A stretch of DNA of 64,000 nucleotides from Modicisalibacter luteus DSM 23508 (GTDB taxonomy: Bacteria; Pseudomonadota; Gammaproteobacteria; Pseudomonadales; Halomonadaceae), in assembly GCF_000378505.1 (NCBI RefSeq), contig NZ_KB899990.1, positions 310,001 through 374,000 of the forward strand, in the 5' to 3' direction. Positions 15,712 to 24,674 of the stretch are shown piece after piece. Under the pieces are notes generated by a model. It searched no databases, had not been told where the DNA came from, and worked only from the letters and a program-made list of their open reading frames with translations. Both the position numbers and the translations under genes were made by a program. How positions within the stretch are numbered: position 1 is the first letter of the stretch; every line of letters begins with the position of its first letter.

Positions 15712-16596
15712 ATGATTGAAGGCGGTTTGCGAGCGTTGGATCTCGAGGCGCTACGCAGTTTCGTGACAATCGTGCGTATGGGGAGCCTGGCGGCGGCGGC
15801 ACAACAGCGGCATCGCACAGTCAGCGCGCTGAGCATGCAAATCAAACGCCTGGAAACGAGTCTGGGAACGCAGCTACTTGTTCGAAGTGCTCGCGGCGTC
15901 ACCACCACGGCGGCCGGCGAGACACTGCTTGGCGAAGCGCGCGAATTGCTGCGCCAGCATGACGGGCTGGTGGCCCGTATCACCGGGCGTGGACTTAGCG
16001 GCCAAGTACGCTTCGGTATTCCCGAAGACTACGCTCCCCAGATCGTTGGCCGGTTGTTGCCGGACTTCATGGCCCAGCATCCCGATGTGATACTGGAAGC
16101 GGTAACGGCTACCAGCGGTGAGCTGGTGCGCCGTCTGGAGCGGGGCGATTTGTCACTGATCGTCGCACTGGACAGGCCCCATCCATTGGCGGGGGGAATC
16201 CCGCTATGGCGGACCCAGCCGGTCTGGGCAGGGGCACGAGATATAACGCTGACTCGAGAGCAGTCCTTGCCCCTCGCCCTGCACCCGGTGAACTGCCCCT
16301 ACCGGCATCTGGGTCTCGAAGCGCTGGAGACGGCAGGGCGCGCCTGGCATGCCGTGTTCACCAGCACCAGCATTCATGCGGTAGAGACAGCAGTGGCCTC
16401 GGGGCTAGCGGTGAGTATTCTCGAGCGTGAACGTATCACCCCGGCCATGCGGACACTGGGCGAACCTGACGGTCTGCCCATGTTGCAAGGCTGCGAGGCA
16501 CAGCTACATTACGGCCGCCATGTCCCTGCGCAGTCCTGGCCCGCTGTCGAGGCACTGGGCAGCCTGCTCATACGTCAGTTGGGGCAGAGCGGATAA
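15712..16596 (+). CDS. LysR-type transcriptional regulator
   Basis: About 294 residues. The N-terminal helix-turn-helix reads LDLEALRSFVTIVRMGSLAA, then AAQQRHRTVSALSMQIKRLE; the effector domain follows. The ATG at 15712 is preferred because it gives a normal-length N-terminus; its ribosome site is weak, and an earlier ATG at 15613 would overlap the divergent transporter gene. It probably regulates that transporter. Confidence 0.85.
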   Translation: MIEGGLRALDLEALRSFVTIVRMGSLAAAAQQRHRTVSALSMQIKRLETSLGTQLLVRSARGVTTTAAGETLLGEARELLRQHDGLVARITGRGLSGQVRFGIPEDYAPQIVGRLLPDFMAQHPDVILEAVTATSGELVRRLERGDLSLIVALDRPHPLAGGIPLWRTQPVWAGARDITLTREQSLPLALHPVNCPYRHLGLEALETAGRAWHAVFTSTSIHAVETAVASGLAVSILERERITPAMRTLGEPDGLPMLQGCEAQLHYGRHVPAQSWPAVEALGSLLIRQLGQSG

Positions 16597-16750
16597 CTAC
16601 CGACAAGGCTATTCGGTCACCGGCGCAAGGGCGGCGTTAATCTTCGTCGATGCGAGAGGAATATCAAGTTATTGCTGGCATTTACCACATGCCATAGCTA
16701 CTGCCTGAGCGTCCCTGGCAAGCTACCGGCCTCATTCACGGCAGGCACCT

Positions 16751-17158
16751 TCAGTACTGCAGCGCTTTGCTGACGTACCGCTCACCTTTCATCATCAGGC
16801 GGATGGCCTTGGGTAACTCGTCCGGGTCGCCCTTGAGTACGTAGCCTTGTGCACCAGCCGCGATAGCCTGTTCGGCATAGCGGCGCTCGCCGTGGCCCGA
16901 AAGAATGGCGCAGGGCAGTTCAGGGTGGCGCGTCTTCACGCTGGCAATGAGATCAATACCGCTCACGCCGGGTAAGGAGAGGTCGACCAGCACGAAGTCC
17001 GGCGATACCTCATCAAGGTGCTGCAGCGCAGCTTCCCCTGAGTCGGCGGTATCGCAGACCTCCAGATCGTCTTCGAGGGAAAGAAACTCGCGCAGCATTT
17101 CTTTCATGTAGGCGTGATCTTCCACTACGAAGATACGCGCAGGAACATTCATGCTCAT
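16751..17158 (-). CDS. Stand-alone receiver-domain response regulator
   Basis: The 135-residue protein is one CheY-like receiver domain: acidic pair E13/D14 (VVEDH), phospho-acceptor D59 (VLVDLSLPG), a switch serine in AILSGHG and the conserved lysine in YVLKGDP. No DNA-binding or enzymatic domain follows, so it acts by protein contact or has lost its output part. It lies 51 bases downstream of the remains of a CheB-histidine kinase hybrid on the same strand, probably its former partner. Confidence 0.88.
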   Translation of the reverse strand: MSMNVPARIFVVEDHAYMKEMLREFLSLEDDLEVCDTADSGEAALQHLDEVSPDFVLVDLSLPGVSGIDLIASVKTRHPELPCAILSGHGERRYAEQAIAAGAQGYVLKGDPDELPKAIRLMMKGERYVSKALQY

Positions 17159-17209
17159 TCAATATCTTCCTTGATATCATTCGTAAATTCGCAACAAGGC
17201 CAGGCGCTT

Positions 17210-17746
17210 CTATGCTTTCCGGGCAGGAACCTTTACGAGTATAGAGGTTCCGTCGCCGGGAGCACTGTCTATTTCCATGCTGCCCCCCAGCAGGCGCAAC
17301 CTTTCGCGTATGCTGATGATGCCGAAGCCCGGTTGTTCGTGCTGCTTCTCCTCCAGCTCGGAAAGCCGCAGGTGAGTATCGATAGTGCTGAGGTTGCGCC
17401 CCGGCGGAATTACGTAGACATGATTAGCCAACAGCGTCACGGTCCCCGTGACTTGCTGAACGGGCAATTTGGAAAAAGGCTGTAGCAGGTCGGCCAAGTG
17501 GCTCTAGTGTTCCGGCGACAAGTGCATGACCACGACGAAGGCCAGGCCTGGATCCTTTGGCACACCAGAAAAGAACTGCTTGAGTGCCGCGAGTCCGCCG
17601 GTCGAGGCACCGATACCGACGATCGTGACGGGCTTATCGGAAAGCAGATTGCTCCTGGCAGCCTGTTGCTCTTCCTTCATCGAGGCTAAGCCCTGGTTTC
17701 GTTGCCTGGCAAATCTACCCTGACCCGAGATGGTCAGGGATTTCAA
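17210..17746 (-). pseudogene. Decayed CheB-type methylesterase / histidine kinase hybrid
   Basis: Two halves in the same frame are separated by one TAG (complement of 17504-17506). Before it the protein reads VTIVGIGASTGGLAALKQFF, later VVVMHLSPEH, the N-terminus of a CheB domain; after it the frame resumes as SHLADLLQPFSKLPVQQVTG and NHVYVIPPGRNLS, still CheB. The TAG stands where a sense codon, perhaps GAG, is expected. Then, about 50 residues on, the sequence jumps to GFGIISIRERLRLLGGSMEI, the end of a histidine-kinase ATPase domain. The rest of CheB, any CheR/PAS part and most of the kinase are gone, so the gene has a stop plus a large internal deletion. An ATG near 17680 is the likely original start. 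Confidence 0.82.
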
Positions 17747-17848
17747 CGCGCTTTGCTAGTTGCCGCTTTGCAGGTGCCGGCGAGCCGTCTCGCCCAGACG
17801 GCTGCCAGGGCCGGATGATCCTTTCAGGATTTCCGGTGCGAGCACAGG

Positions 17849-19570
17849 TTAGAACGGCGTTAGCTGATAGCTCTCGGGCCTGACCAGCTTATCCAGTTGG
17901 CCCAACTGGCCGAAATCGACCCGGGTCAGGATATGGTTCATGGCAAGCTCGCTGCGTGAGGTGTTCCTGACCACGCGGACCCGGCTGGGCTGGCCGACTC
18001 CGTCGAGCTCCATCACCCAGGCCAGGTAGCCATGCGAGTACCTGACCAGGCTGCCGATGGGATAAAACCCGTGGCGCTGGACATAGCGGGTCACCCAGCC
18101 CTTGTCGAAACGTTCAGGGCGGTTATACAGGTAGCGGTAGGCTTCGATGGCGGTCTTGGCGGGGCGGTCGCCGCGCGGACGCATCATTGCGTCGAGAACA
18201 TCGACGACAGCGGCCATGCGAGCGACGTCAGAGAGCGAATCGGCGTGATAACCGTGTGGGTAGCCTGAGCCGTCGAGTCGCTCGTTGATGCAGCCGATGA
18301 TATCGTGCCGCATTGCCTCGTCGATCCAATCCAGGGGTGCCAGCCGGTCGAGCAATACCTCGACATGATCGCGCAGGCGCTCACGCTGCTCGTCATTCAG
18401 TTTCCCTTCCAGGCTATGTAGCGACTCGCTCAACAGCATCGCCTTGCCCATGTCATGCAAAAGGGCGGCAACCACGGCGGCCCTGGCCTGAGAAGCCAGA
18501 TCCGGCTCGGCCAGCATCAGATCGCCCAGCTTGCCGGCAACGTTGATCGAGTGCTGGACCCACTGCGGCTCACTGCCCAGGCAGGCAAGGGCATAGAAGA
18601 ACTGCTGGCGTTGCTGTTCCAGCAGGTGTAGCAGAGTATCGGCGCAGCCGAGAATCGCCTCGCTCGATATCGGCTGGCTGTTTTTCAAGGCGAGCAGGGC
18701 TATGTGCAACTGCCGCGCGACTTCACGAATGGCACGCACCATCGGGGTGCTTTCGGCCAGGTCGCGTTGCCGTTGTGCCTGACGGCGACTGGACAAGGGA
18801 GCTTGGAAGAGGGGGGAAGGTCTGGCGAGGCGCCCACTATAGCCGCTGCGATAGGCGGCTTCGTGTTCTGCCTCGTTGACGTAATGAAGCAGACGATTCT
18901 GACGTTCGACAGACAGGTTGTAGAACGCGACACCGACCGCCGCGCTGTGTGTCCGCCCGGCGGGACCGATATGCCGGACGATGCCGGTAGCGATGAATTT
19001 CTCGCTATTCGGAAACTCGAAGCCCACCGTGGGCAGAGCCTCACCAACCTTGAAGAATGGGCTATCACTGAAAGGAATCTCCAACAGGCAACCGCCCGCC
19101 GACAGGTTGCGTAGCCGGCCGGTTACCGGGGGCTGGTTGGGCAATACCGTGGCGTAGGCGCTGACGTGCATGCCCTGAATGAAAGGAATACGAATATTGC
19201 GCCGTTTCGATGTCGTGTAGAGGGCGCGCGGAAGGTGGCACTGAATTTCCAGGCAATCGCCATCGCGACTGACGTCGAGAGGGTGCAGCGCCTCGAAGTG
19301 CAATGTATCCGAAAGAGATTCCGCTCTCAGTGTCAGTGCTTGGTTAGTGACATCCGCTTCGCTAAGGCTTTGCGCATCGGTCAGCGAGAGGGTGACGCAG
19401 CGCTGATCGGGGGCAACTGCAGATAAGCGTACGGGGAAGGCGGTGGAGGCGTGCTCTAGTGTAACGGTAAGCGAGTGTGTCTCATTGCTCAGGCCGTCGA
19501 CGACATCGGCGATGTGCGCCGCATCGGTAATCTCAACCTGGCGTGGCTGCTCCTGCGTACTGGGTTCCAT
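17849..19570 (-). CDS. PilZ and HD-GYP domain protein, probable c-di-GMP phosphodiesterase
   Basis: This 573-residue cytoplasmic protein joins a YcgR-like N-terminal region (about 1-115), a PilZ domain with KRRNIRIP (122-129) and NLSAGG (155-160), the two c-di-GMP-binding motifs, and an HD-GYP domain with the metal motif LLHDMGK near 371 and NERLDGSGYPHG near 436. HD-GYP domains hydrolyse c-di-GMP, and the PilZ domain should sense it. No membrane helix is seen. It is a single gene whose neighbours on the same strand are the kinase remnant and modC. The exact catalytic state cannot be told without modelling. Confidence 0.88.
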   Translation of the reverse strand: MEPSTQEQPRQVEITDAAHIADVVDGLSNETHSLTVTLEHASTAFPVRLSAVAPDQRCVTLSLTDAQSLSEADVTNQALTLRAESLSDTLHFEALHPLDVSRDGDCLEIQCHLPRALYTTSKRRNIRIPFIQGMHVSAYATVLPNQPPVTGRLRNLSAGGCLLEIPFSDSPFFKVGEALPTVGFEFPNSEKFIATGIVRHIGPAGRTHSAAVGVAFYNLSVERQNRLLHYVNEAEHEAAYRSGYSGRLARPSPLFQAPLSSRRQAQRQRDLAESTPMVRAIREVARQLHIALLALKNSQPISSEAILGCADTLLHLLEQQRQQFFYALACLGSEPQWVQHSINVAGKLGDLMLAEPDLASQARAAVVAALLHDMGKAMLLSESLHSLEGKLNDEQRERLRDHVEVLLDRLAPLDWIDEAMRHDIIGCINERLDGSGYPHGYHADSLSDVARMAAVVDVLDAMMRPRGDRPAKTAIEAYRYLYNRPERFDKGWVTRYVQRHGFYPIGSLVRYSHGYLAWVMELDGVGQPSRVRVVRNTSRSELAMNHILTRVDFGQLGQLDKLVRPESYQLTPF

Positions 19571-19700
19571 GGCGTGGCCTATCTCGTGTTACCGACACCC
19601 AATGTGGTCGGCGATTCGTTGTTATCGTTATCTTTATCGTTGTGGATGGTTATCAGGGAGCGTTCGGTTTACAAAACGCTCGTTTGAGACTGTTATAACG

Positions 19701-20828
19701 TCATCGTGTCTCGAAAGCCACACTGCGGATCAACGCTACGACCGGCATGCCCTCCTCGAGTCCCATTTCATCGAAGGCCTTGCGTGTCAGCCGGGTACGC
19801 AATGTCTGGCCGCTGACATTCAGACTCAGCTCGATGCTGGTGCGAGCGTCGTTGCGGGGTCCGACACGCTCGATGGTGGCGTGCAGTCGGTTGCGGTAGC
19901 TGATGCCGCTGGGTTCGGACAGGGCGAGTGCTACGTCGCGCACTGGGATATGCAGACGCAACCGCTCACCGGGACCCGCATCCAACGAGGGAACGGTCAA
20001 TGTCTGGCCATCGTCCAGGGTCAGGTGGGTCAGAGCATAGTCCGGTTCGTGTTCGGCCACGCTGGCGACAATGACCGATTCGGCATCGAAACCGCCCAGA
20101 TGCTCGGTGAGGTCGAAGCGGTTGAGCAGGGCGTCCAGGCGTCCGTCAGCCAGGACACGACCATGTTCGAGCAGTACCAGATAATCGGCGATGGCGGTCA
20201 GCTCGCCGGGGTCATGACTGACATAGACGATGGGAATGTCGATCTCGCGGGCCAGGCGAGCGATGTAGCGCAGCAGTTCCCGCTTGCGGGCGCCGTCGAG
20301 ACCCGTCAATGGCTCGTCCATCAGTAGCAGTCGTGGTGCGGTAAGCAGGGCCCGGCCGATGGCGACGCGGCGTGCCTCGCCACCGGAAAGCGTGGCCGGA
20401 AAGCGCTGCAGCAGATGCCCGATGCCAAGCAGTTCGATGATGGCATCGAAACGCGGGCGCATCGCGGCGCGCATGCCATAGGTGAGATTGCCGCGCACTC
20501 GATAATGGGGAAACAGCCGGGCTTCTTGAAAGACCACACCGAGATGGCGGCGATGCGGCGGTATCAGGATGCCGCGGCGGGTGTCTGTCAGGGTTTCTTC
20601 ACCGAGGTGGATGATGCCTTCGTCGGGGCGATCGAGTCCCGCTATCAGGCGCAGCAGACTGGTTTTGCCACTACCTGAGGCGCCGAACAGGGCCGTGACG
20701 CCATTGCCCGGCAGTGTCAGGCGGGCTTGCAGGTGGAAGTCGCCCTGGCGGCGGGCCACGTCCAGGCTCAGGGCCGGCCCGTTGGCAGCATGAGATTGGG
20801 GGGAGTGGGCAGAAGTCTCGTCGAGCAT
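19701..20828 (-). CDS. modC: Molybdate ABC transporter ATP-binding protein ModC
   Basis: The 375-residue ATPase has Walker A GASGSGKTSLL, signature LSGGEARRVAIGRAL, Walker B LLLMDEPLTGLD and switch histidine YVSHD. A C-terminal molybdate-binding TOBE domain (about 300-360) includes HATIERVGPRNDARTSIELS. This plan and length are those of ModC. It follows modB by 15 bases in the modE-A-B-C cluster. It drives molybdate uptake needed for the NasA cofactor. Confidence 0.94.
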   Translation of the reverse strand: MLDETSAHSPQSHAANGPALSLDVARRQGDFHLQARLTLPGNGVTALFGASGSGKTSLLRLIAGLDRPDEGIIHLGEETLTDTRRGILIPPHRRHLGVVFQEARLFPHYRVRGNLTYGMRAAMRPRFDAIIELLGIGHLLQRFPATLSGGEARRVAIGRALLTAPRLLLMDEPLTGLDGARKRELLRYIARLAREIDIPIVYVSHDPGELTAIADYLVLLEHGRVLADGRLDALLNRFDLTEHLGGFDAESVIVASVAEHEPDYALTHLTLDDGQTLTVPSLDAGPGERLRLHIPVRDVALALSEPSGISYRNRLHATIERVGPRNDARTSIELSLNVSGQTLRTRLTRKAFDEMGLEEGMPVVALIRSVAFETR

Positions 20829-20843
20829 GAGTACCGGCCGAAG

Positions 20844-21545
20844 TCAGCGCTTACTGTCGCGTTCGTGCAGCCGGCGGCGGGCCAGGCGCGCCAGCCACTC
20901 CGAAACCAGCAGCGACAGCATGGCAATGATGATGGAAAGCACGCATAGGCGGGCGGCGGCGGCTTCCGCTCCCGGCGTCTGGATCAGGGTGTAGAGCGCC
21001 AACGGAAGGGTGCGTGTTTCGCCAGGGATGTTGGCAGCGAACGTGATGGTGGCGCCAAATTCTGACAGTGCCCGGGCGAAGGCCAGCACCGTTCCGGTGA
21101 GTAGGCCCGGCAACGCCAGCGGTAACGTGATGGTAAAGAATACTCGCCAGCGGTTGGCGCCTAGCGTACTGGCCGCGGCTTCCAGTTTGACGTCCACCGC
21201 TTCCAGCGAAAGCCGCACGGCGCGCACCAGCAAGGGAAAAGCCATGACTCCGGCGGCAACCGCCGCACCCTGCCAGGTGAAAGGCAGGGTGATACCGAAC
21301 CAGGTATCCAGCCACTGGCCCAACCAGCCCTGGCGGCCCAGCGAGATCAGCAGCAGGTAGCCCACGACCACCGGCGGCAGGACCAGCGGCAGATGCAATA
21401 CGCCATCGAGCAGCGCCTTGCCGCGAAATTCATGCCGCGCCATCAGCCAGGCCAATGCTATGCCGGGTACCATAATGCCGCCCACGGCAGTCACGGCTAC
21501 GCGCAGGCTGATGAGGATGGCTTGCCATTCGGCGTCGGAAAGCAT
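20844..21545 (-). CDS. modB: Molybdate ABC transporter permease ModB
   Basis: About 233 residues with five to six membrane helices and the permease coupling motif that begins EAASTLGANRWRVFFTITLP. The ATG at 21545 gives the usual ModB length and begins 13 bases after modA ends; the frame stays open further upstream but would overlap modA. It forms the channel of the ModABC importer. Confidence 0.93.
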   Translation of the reverse strand: MLSDAEWQAILISLRVAVTAVGGIMVPGIALAWLMARHEFRGKALLDGVLHLPLVLPPVVVGYLLLISLGRQGWLGQWLDTWFGITLPFTWQGAAVAAGVMAFPLLVRAVRLSLEAVDVKLEAAASTLGANRWRVFFTITLPLALPGLLTGTVLAFARALSEFGATITFAANIPGETRTLPLALYTLIQTPGAEAAAARLCVLSIIIAMLSLLVSEWLARLARRRLHERDSKR

Positions 21546-21558
21546 CGGGTCGTCCGGA

Positions 21559-22356
21559 TCAAAGGCCGTTGGTGTCGGCGGGCAGGAAACCGAACCCAGT
21601 AAAAACCGCCATGGCCTCGTCGCTCGCCAGCCAGTCCCGGAAATCTCTGGCAGCGTCATCGATGGCATTGCCAATCAGCGCGACCGGGTAAGTGATCGGG
21701 GCATGGCTGTCGATCGGGAGCAGCCCCAGTTGACGTACCCTGTCGCTGGCCACGGCGTCGGTGCGGTAGACGATACCCAATGGCGCCTCGCCACGCTCGA
21801 CCAGGGCCAGTGCGGCGCGCACATTGTCAGCGCGTGCCAGGCGCGACTCGAGAGCGGGCCATTCATCGAGCGATTCCAGGGCCTGCCTGGCATAGATCCC
21901 GGCGGGCACATGGGCCGGATCCCCCACCGACAAGCGCTGACCGTCACCCAGGCGCTCCGCCAAGGACACGCCCTCGCCAAGCGTGAAAGGTATGGCATCG
22001 CTATGGGGCGATGCGACCAGCACCAAGCGATTCTGGAGCAGGTCGGCGCGCTCCTGCAGAACGATACCCTGCTCGCCTAGCCAGTCCATCCAGCGCTCGT
22101 TGGCAGAGAAGTAGAGATCCGCCGGAGCGCCGTTGGCCACCTGACGTGCCGCGGTGGACGACGACGCGTATACCGGCACGATGTCAACGTCGTGAGTCTC
22201 TTCGTAGCGGGCCACGGCGGCGTTCAGGGCATCGGTCAGCGAGGCTGCGGCGTAGACGTGAACGGGCGACGCGGCGTGTACGGGTAGGGCCAGCAGGGCC
22301 AGCGGGAATAGGGACAAACGGGCGAGATGACGGCACAGGGCGATGCAGAGAGGCAT
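21559..22356 (-). CDS. modA: Molybdate-binding periplasmic protein ModA
   Basis: The 265-residue protein begins with a signal peptide (FPLALLALPVHA, cleavage near AHAAS) and the ModA core VHVYAAASLTDALNAAVARY, followed by VPVYASSSTAARQVANGAPA; serines and threonines in these motifs bind the oxyanion in the family. PITYPVALIG and DWLASDEAMAVFTGFGF mark the C-terminal lobe. The start at 22356 has GAGAAAG upstream; an upstream start at 22395 would only lengthen the n-region. Confidence 0.93.
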   Translation of the reverse strand: MPLCIALCRHLARLSLFPLALLALPVHAASPVHVYAAASLTDALNAAVARYEETHDVDIVPVYASSSTAARQVANGAPADLYFSANERWMDWLGEQGIVLQERADLLQNRLVLVASPHSDAIPFTLGEGVSLAERLGDGQRLSVGDPAHVPAGIYARQALESLDEWPALESRLARADNVRAALALVERGEAPLGIVYRTDAVASDRVRQLGLLPIDSHAPITYPVALIGNAIDDAARDFRDWLASDEAMAVFTGFGFLPADTNGL

Positions 22357-22363
22357 GGCTTTC

Positions 22364-22403
22364 TCGCTATGTGCAAATGGAAATAACGGAACCACTATAG
22401 CGA
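22364..22403. promoter_or_regulatory. Inverted repeat in the modA promoter region
   Basis: TCGCTAT (22364-22370) and ATAGCGA (22397-22403) form a perfect seven-base inverted repeat 26 bases apart, between modA and the ModE-like gene. It vaguely resembles ModE half-sites, but the spacing does not fit the known palindrome, so the assignment is weak. Confidence 0.3.
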
Positions 22404-22446
22404 CTCGACACGGAGTCCGCCAGGCGAGGAGCGGGCACGGGGTGAG

Positions 22447-22824
22447 TCAGGATGACTCCCCGGGAGATGCCTCAAGCAGGGCCAGCAAGGCATGCGCCTC
22501 GTGGCAGGCCTGCGGGTCCAGGCGCTGCTGCAAGGCGCGGTAGTTGGCCAGCACCTCGCGACCCAGCGGCGTCAAGTAGGCACCGCCGCGCTGGCTGCCG
22601 CCGGTACGGGTCTCGATGACCGGCGCTGGCAGGTGACGATTCATGGTGTCAATGAGCTGCCAGCCCTTCTTGTAGCTCATGCCGAGTTCGCGGCAGGCCG
22701 AGGCGATCGAACCGGTATGCTCAATGGCTTCCAGCAGATCGGCCTTGCCGGGGCCGAGCACGACGTCCTTGCCCGCGACGAGGCGCAGTTGAAAGCGGGG
22801 CGTGGTGTGGCAAGTGCGTGTCAT
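22447..22824 (-). CDS. ModE-like winged-helix regulator without molybdate-binding domain
   Basis: The 125-residue protein matches the N-terminal DNA-binding part of ModE: VLGPGKADLLEAIEHTGSIA, then SACRELGMSYKKGWQLIDTM, the long-wing helix-turn-helix with its typical YKKGWQL recognition helix, and GGSQRGGAYLTPLG. Full ModE has two C-terminal TOBE-like molybdate domains (about 260 residues); these are absent and the frame ends cleanly, so this is a short form of a known kind. It heads the mod cluster and probably controls it. Confidence 0.85.
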   Translation of the reverse strand: MTRTCHTTPRFQLRLVAGKDVVLGPGKADLLEAIEHTGSIASACRELGMSYKKGWQLIDTMNRHLPAPVIETRTGGSQRGGAYLTPLGREVLANYRALQQRLDPQACHEAHALLALLEASPGESS

Positions 22825-23021
22825 GGCAGGGCTCGGTATCGATAAAGCCCCTGTTCTAGCATGTCGCGCGGGCCGTTGCAGCCGTGAGTATCAAGAAGCG
22901 ACTTCCCCCATGATCGGCAGCCAGCGTCCTTTCGCTCTATATAAAGAGAGTATGTTGTCGATTCCTGTCGCTGCCATTCGACAACGTTGTGTTCCTGCAT
23001 CGTCATAAAGGAGAGCACACC

Positions 23022-23408
23022 ATGAAATACCTTTGCCTGGTCTACTGCGACGAAGCCACGCTACACAGCTCACCCGACAGCCCGCGTGACGAGGAGTGCC
23101 TGGCCTATGCCGAAGGGCTTCACTCCAATGGCCACATGTTGGCGGCCGAGGCGCTACAGCCGGTGAGTACGGCGACCACGGTGCGTATGCGCAGCGGCAA
23201 GATGCTGATCACCGACGGTCCCTTTGCAGAAACCAAGGAGCAGCTGGCGGGCTTCTACCTGGTGGAAGCGCGGGACCTGAACGAGGCGCTGCAGATCGCT
23301 GCGAGAATTCCTGCCGCACGGGTGGGGTGTGTCGAAGTTCGTCCGGTGCGCGAGCTCAGCGCACAGCCTCGCCCGGCGGGGCACCAAGCTGTGGAAGATG
23401 AGGCGTGA
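23022..23408 (+). CDS. YCII/DGPF-domain protein
   Basis: A 128-residue protein with the signature KMLITDGPFAETKEQLAGFY of DGPF (YCII-related) proteins, and LVYCDEATLHS near the start. The ATG at 23022 has AAGGAGAG eight bases upstream. Such proteins are regularly encoded next to ECF42-type sigma factors, as here, with only six bases between the genes. The biochemical role of the family is not established. Confidence 0.9.
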   Translation: MKYLCLVYCDEATLHSSPDSPRDEECLAYAEGLHSNGHMLAAEALQPVSTATTVRMRSGKMLITDGPFAETKEQLAGFYLVEARDLNEALQIAARIPAARVGCVEVRPVRELSAQPRPAGHQAVEDEA

Positions 23409-23414
23409 CGCCCC

Positions 23415-24674
23415 ATGAGTCGTAAAGATACATCGGCGACAAGGGTGAAGGTCGAGGCGATCTATCGCAATGAATCGCGGCGTATTCTGGCAACGCTGAT
23501 TCGTCTGTTGGGAGATTTTGACCTGGCCGAGGAGGCGCTGCATGAGGCCTTTGCCGCAGCGTTGGTGCAGTGGCAGCGAGACGGAATGCCAGCCAACCCG
23601 CGGGCTTGGCTGGTATCGGCAGGCCGCTTCAAGGCCATCGATACGCTGCGTCGGCGGGCGCGCTTCGATGCCTCGCAGGGGGAGCTGGCAAGGCGCATAG
23701 AAGCCAGTATCGAAGAAGCCATCGATGACGAGAGGGAGGGGCTTGATGATGATCGGCTTCGCCTGATTTTCACCTGCTGCCATCCGGCCTTGTCACAAAC
23801 GGCCCAAGTAGCCCTTACCCTGCGTGAAGTGTGCGGGCTCAGTACCGAAGAGATCGCACGGGCCTTTCTCAGCACACCAGCGACGCTGGCACAGCGTATC
23901 GTGCGTGCCAAGGCGAAGATACGCGATGCCGGTATTCCCTATCAGGTGCCATGCCGTAGTGAACTTTCCGAACGCATGGATAGTGTGCTGCATGTGATCT
24001 ACCTGATCTTCAATGAGGGCTATTCGGCCTCGTCCGGCAATGAGCTGACTCGCGCCGACCTGTGTCGTGAGGCCATCCGTCTGGGTAGATTGCTGGTTGA
24101 GCTGTTGCCAGAGCCCGAAGCCATGGGGTTACTGGCACTCATGCTGCTCCATGAAGCGAGGCGTGAGTCGCGTGTGACGTCATCCGGGTCGCTGGTGCGC
24201 CTGGGCGAGCAGGATCGCTCGCGCTGGTGCCAGGAAATGATTGTCGAAGGCGGTGCCTGGGTTGAGCGGGCCCTCAAGACACGGCGCTTCGGCCCGTACA
24301 CTCTTCAGGCGGCAATCGCCGCTGTTCACGCCGAAGCGCCCAGTGCCGCCGAAACCGACTGGCCCCAGGTCGTCGGCCTCTACGATGTACTCTTGCGTGT
24401 GGCACCGTCGCCGGTAGTCGAGCTCAATCGTGCTGTTGCGGTGGCCATGCTGGACGGTCCGGCACACGGATTGCCGCTGATCGATAGGATGCTTGCACGC
24501 GGAGAGTTGCGTAGTTATTACCTGGCGCACGCTGCTCGTGCTGACCTGTGTCGTCGTTTGGGGCGGCTAGACGAGGCCAGGGCTGCCTATCGCCAAGCCC
24601 TGGCCCTGGGCCCTCCAGCCACCGAAAGCCAGTTTCTTGTCCAACAACTGGACGCCCTGGCTGATCAATTCTGA
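23415..24674 (+). CDS. ECF42-type RNA polymerase sigma factor
   Basis: The 419-residue protein has sigma region 2 (IYRNESRRILATLIRLLGDF, and LAEEALHEAFAAALVQWQRD) and region 4 (LREVCGLSTEEIARAFLSTP, then TLAQRIVRAK), followed by a C-terminal extension of about 220 residues with helical-repeat character (YYLAHAARADLCRRLGRLDE onward). This long extension and the DGPF partner are hallmarks of group ECF42. No anti-sigma gene is adjacent; control is thought to act through the extension. Its 3' end overlaps the convergent MFS gene by ten bases. Confidence 0.92.
   Translation: MSRKDTSATRVKVEAIYRNESRRILATLIRLLGDFDLAEEALHEAFAAALVQWQRDGMPANPRAWLVSAGRFKAIDTLRRRARFDASQGELARRIEASIEEAIDDEREGLDDDRLRLIFTCCHPALSQTAQVALTLREVCGLSTEEIARAFLSTPATLAQRIVRAKAKIRDAGIPYQVPCRSELSERMDSVLHVIYLIFNEGYSASSGNELTRADLCREAIRLGRLLVELLPEPEAMGLLALMLLHEARRESRVTSSGSLVRLGEQDRSRWCQEMIVEGGAWVERALKTRRFGPYTLQAAIAAVHAEAPSAAETDWPQVVGLYDVLLRVAPSPVVELNRAVAVAMLDGPAHGLPLIDRMLARGELRSYYLAHAARADLCRRLGRLDEARAAYRQALALGPPATESQFLVQQLDALADQF

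Noticed and set aside
17783-17803. AGCCGTCT/AGACGGCT hairpin below the HD-GYP gene
   Set aside because: An eight-pair stem without a T-tract; not enough to call a terminator.
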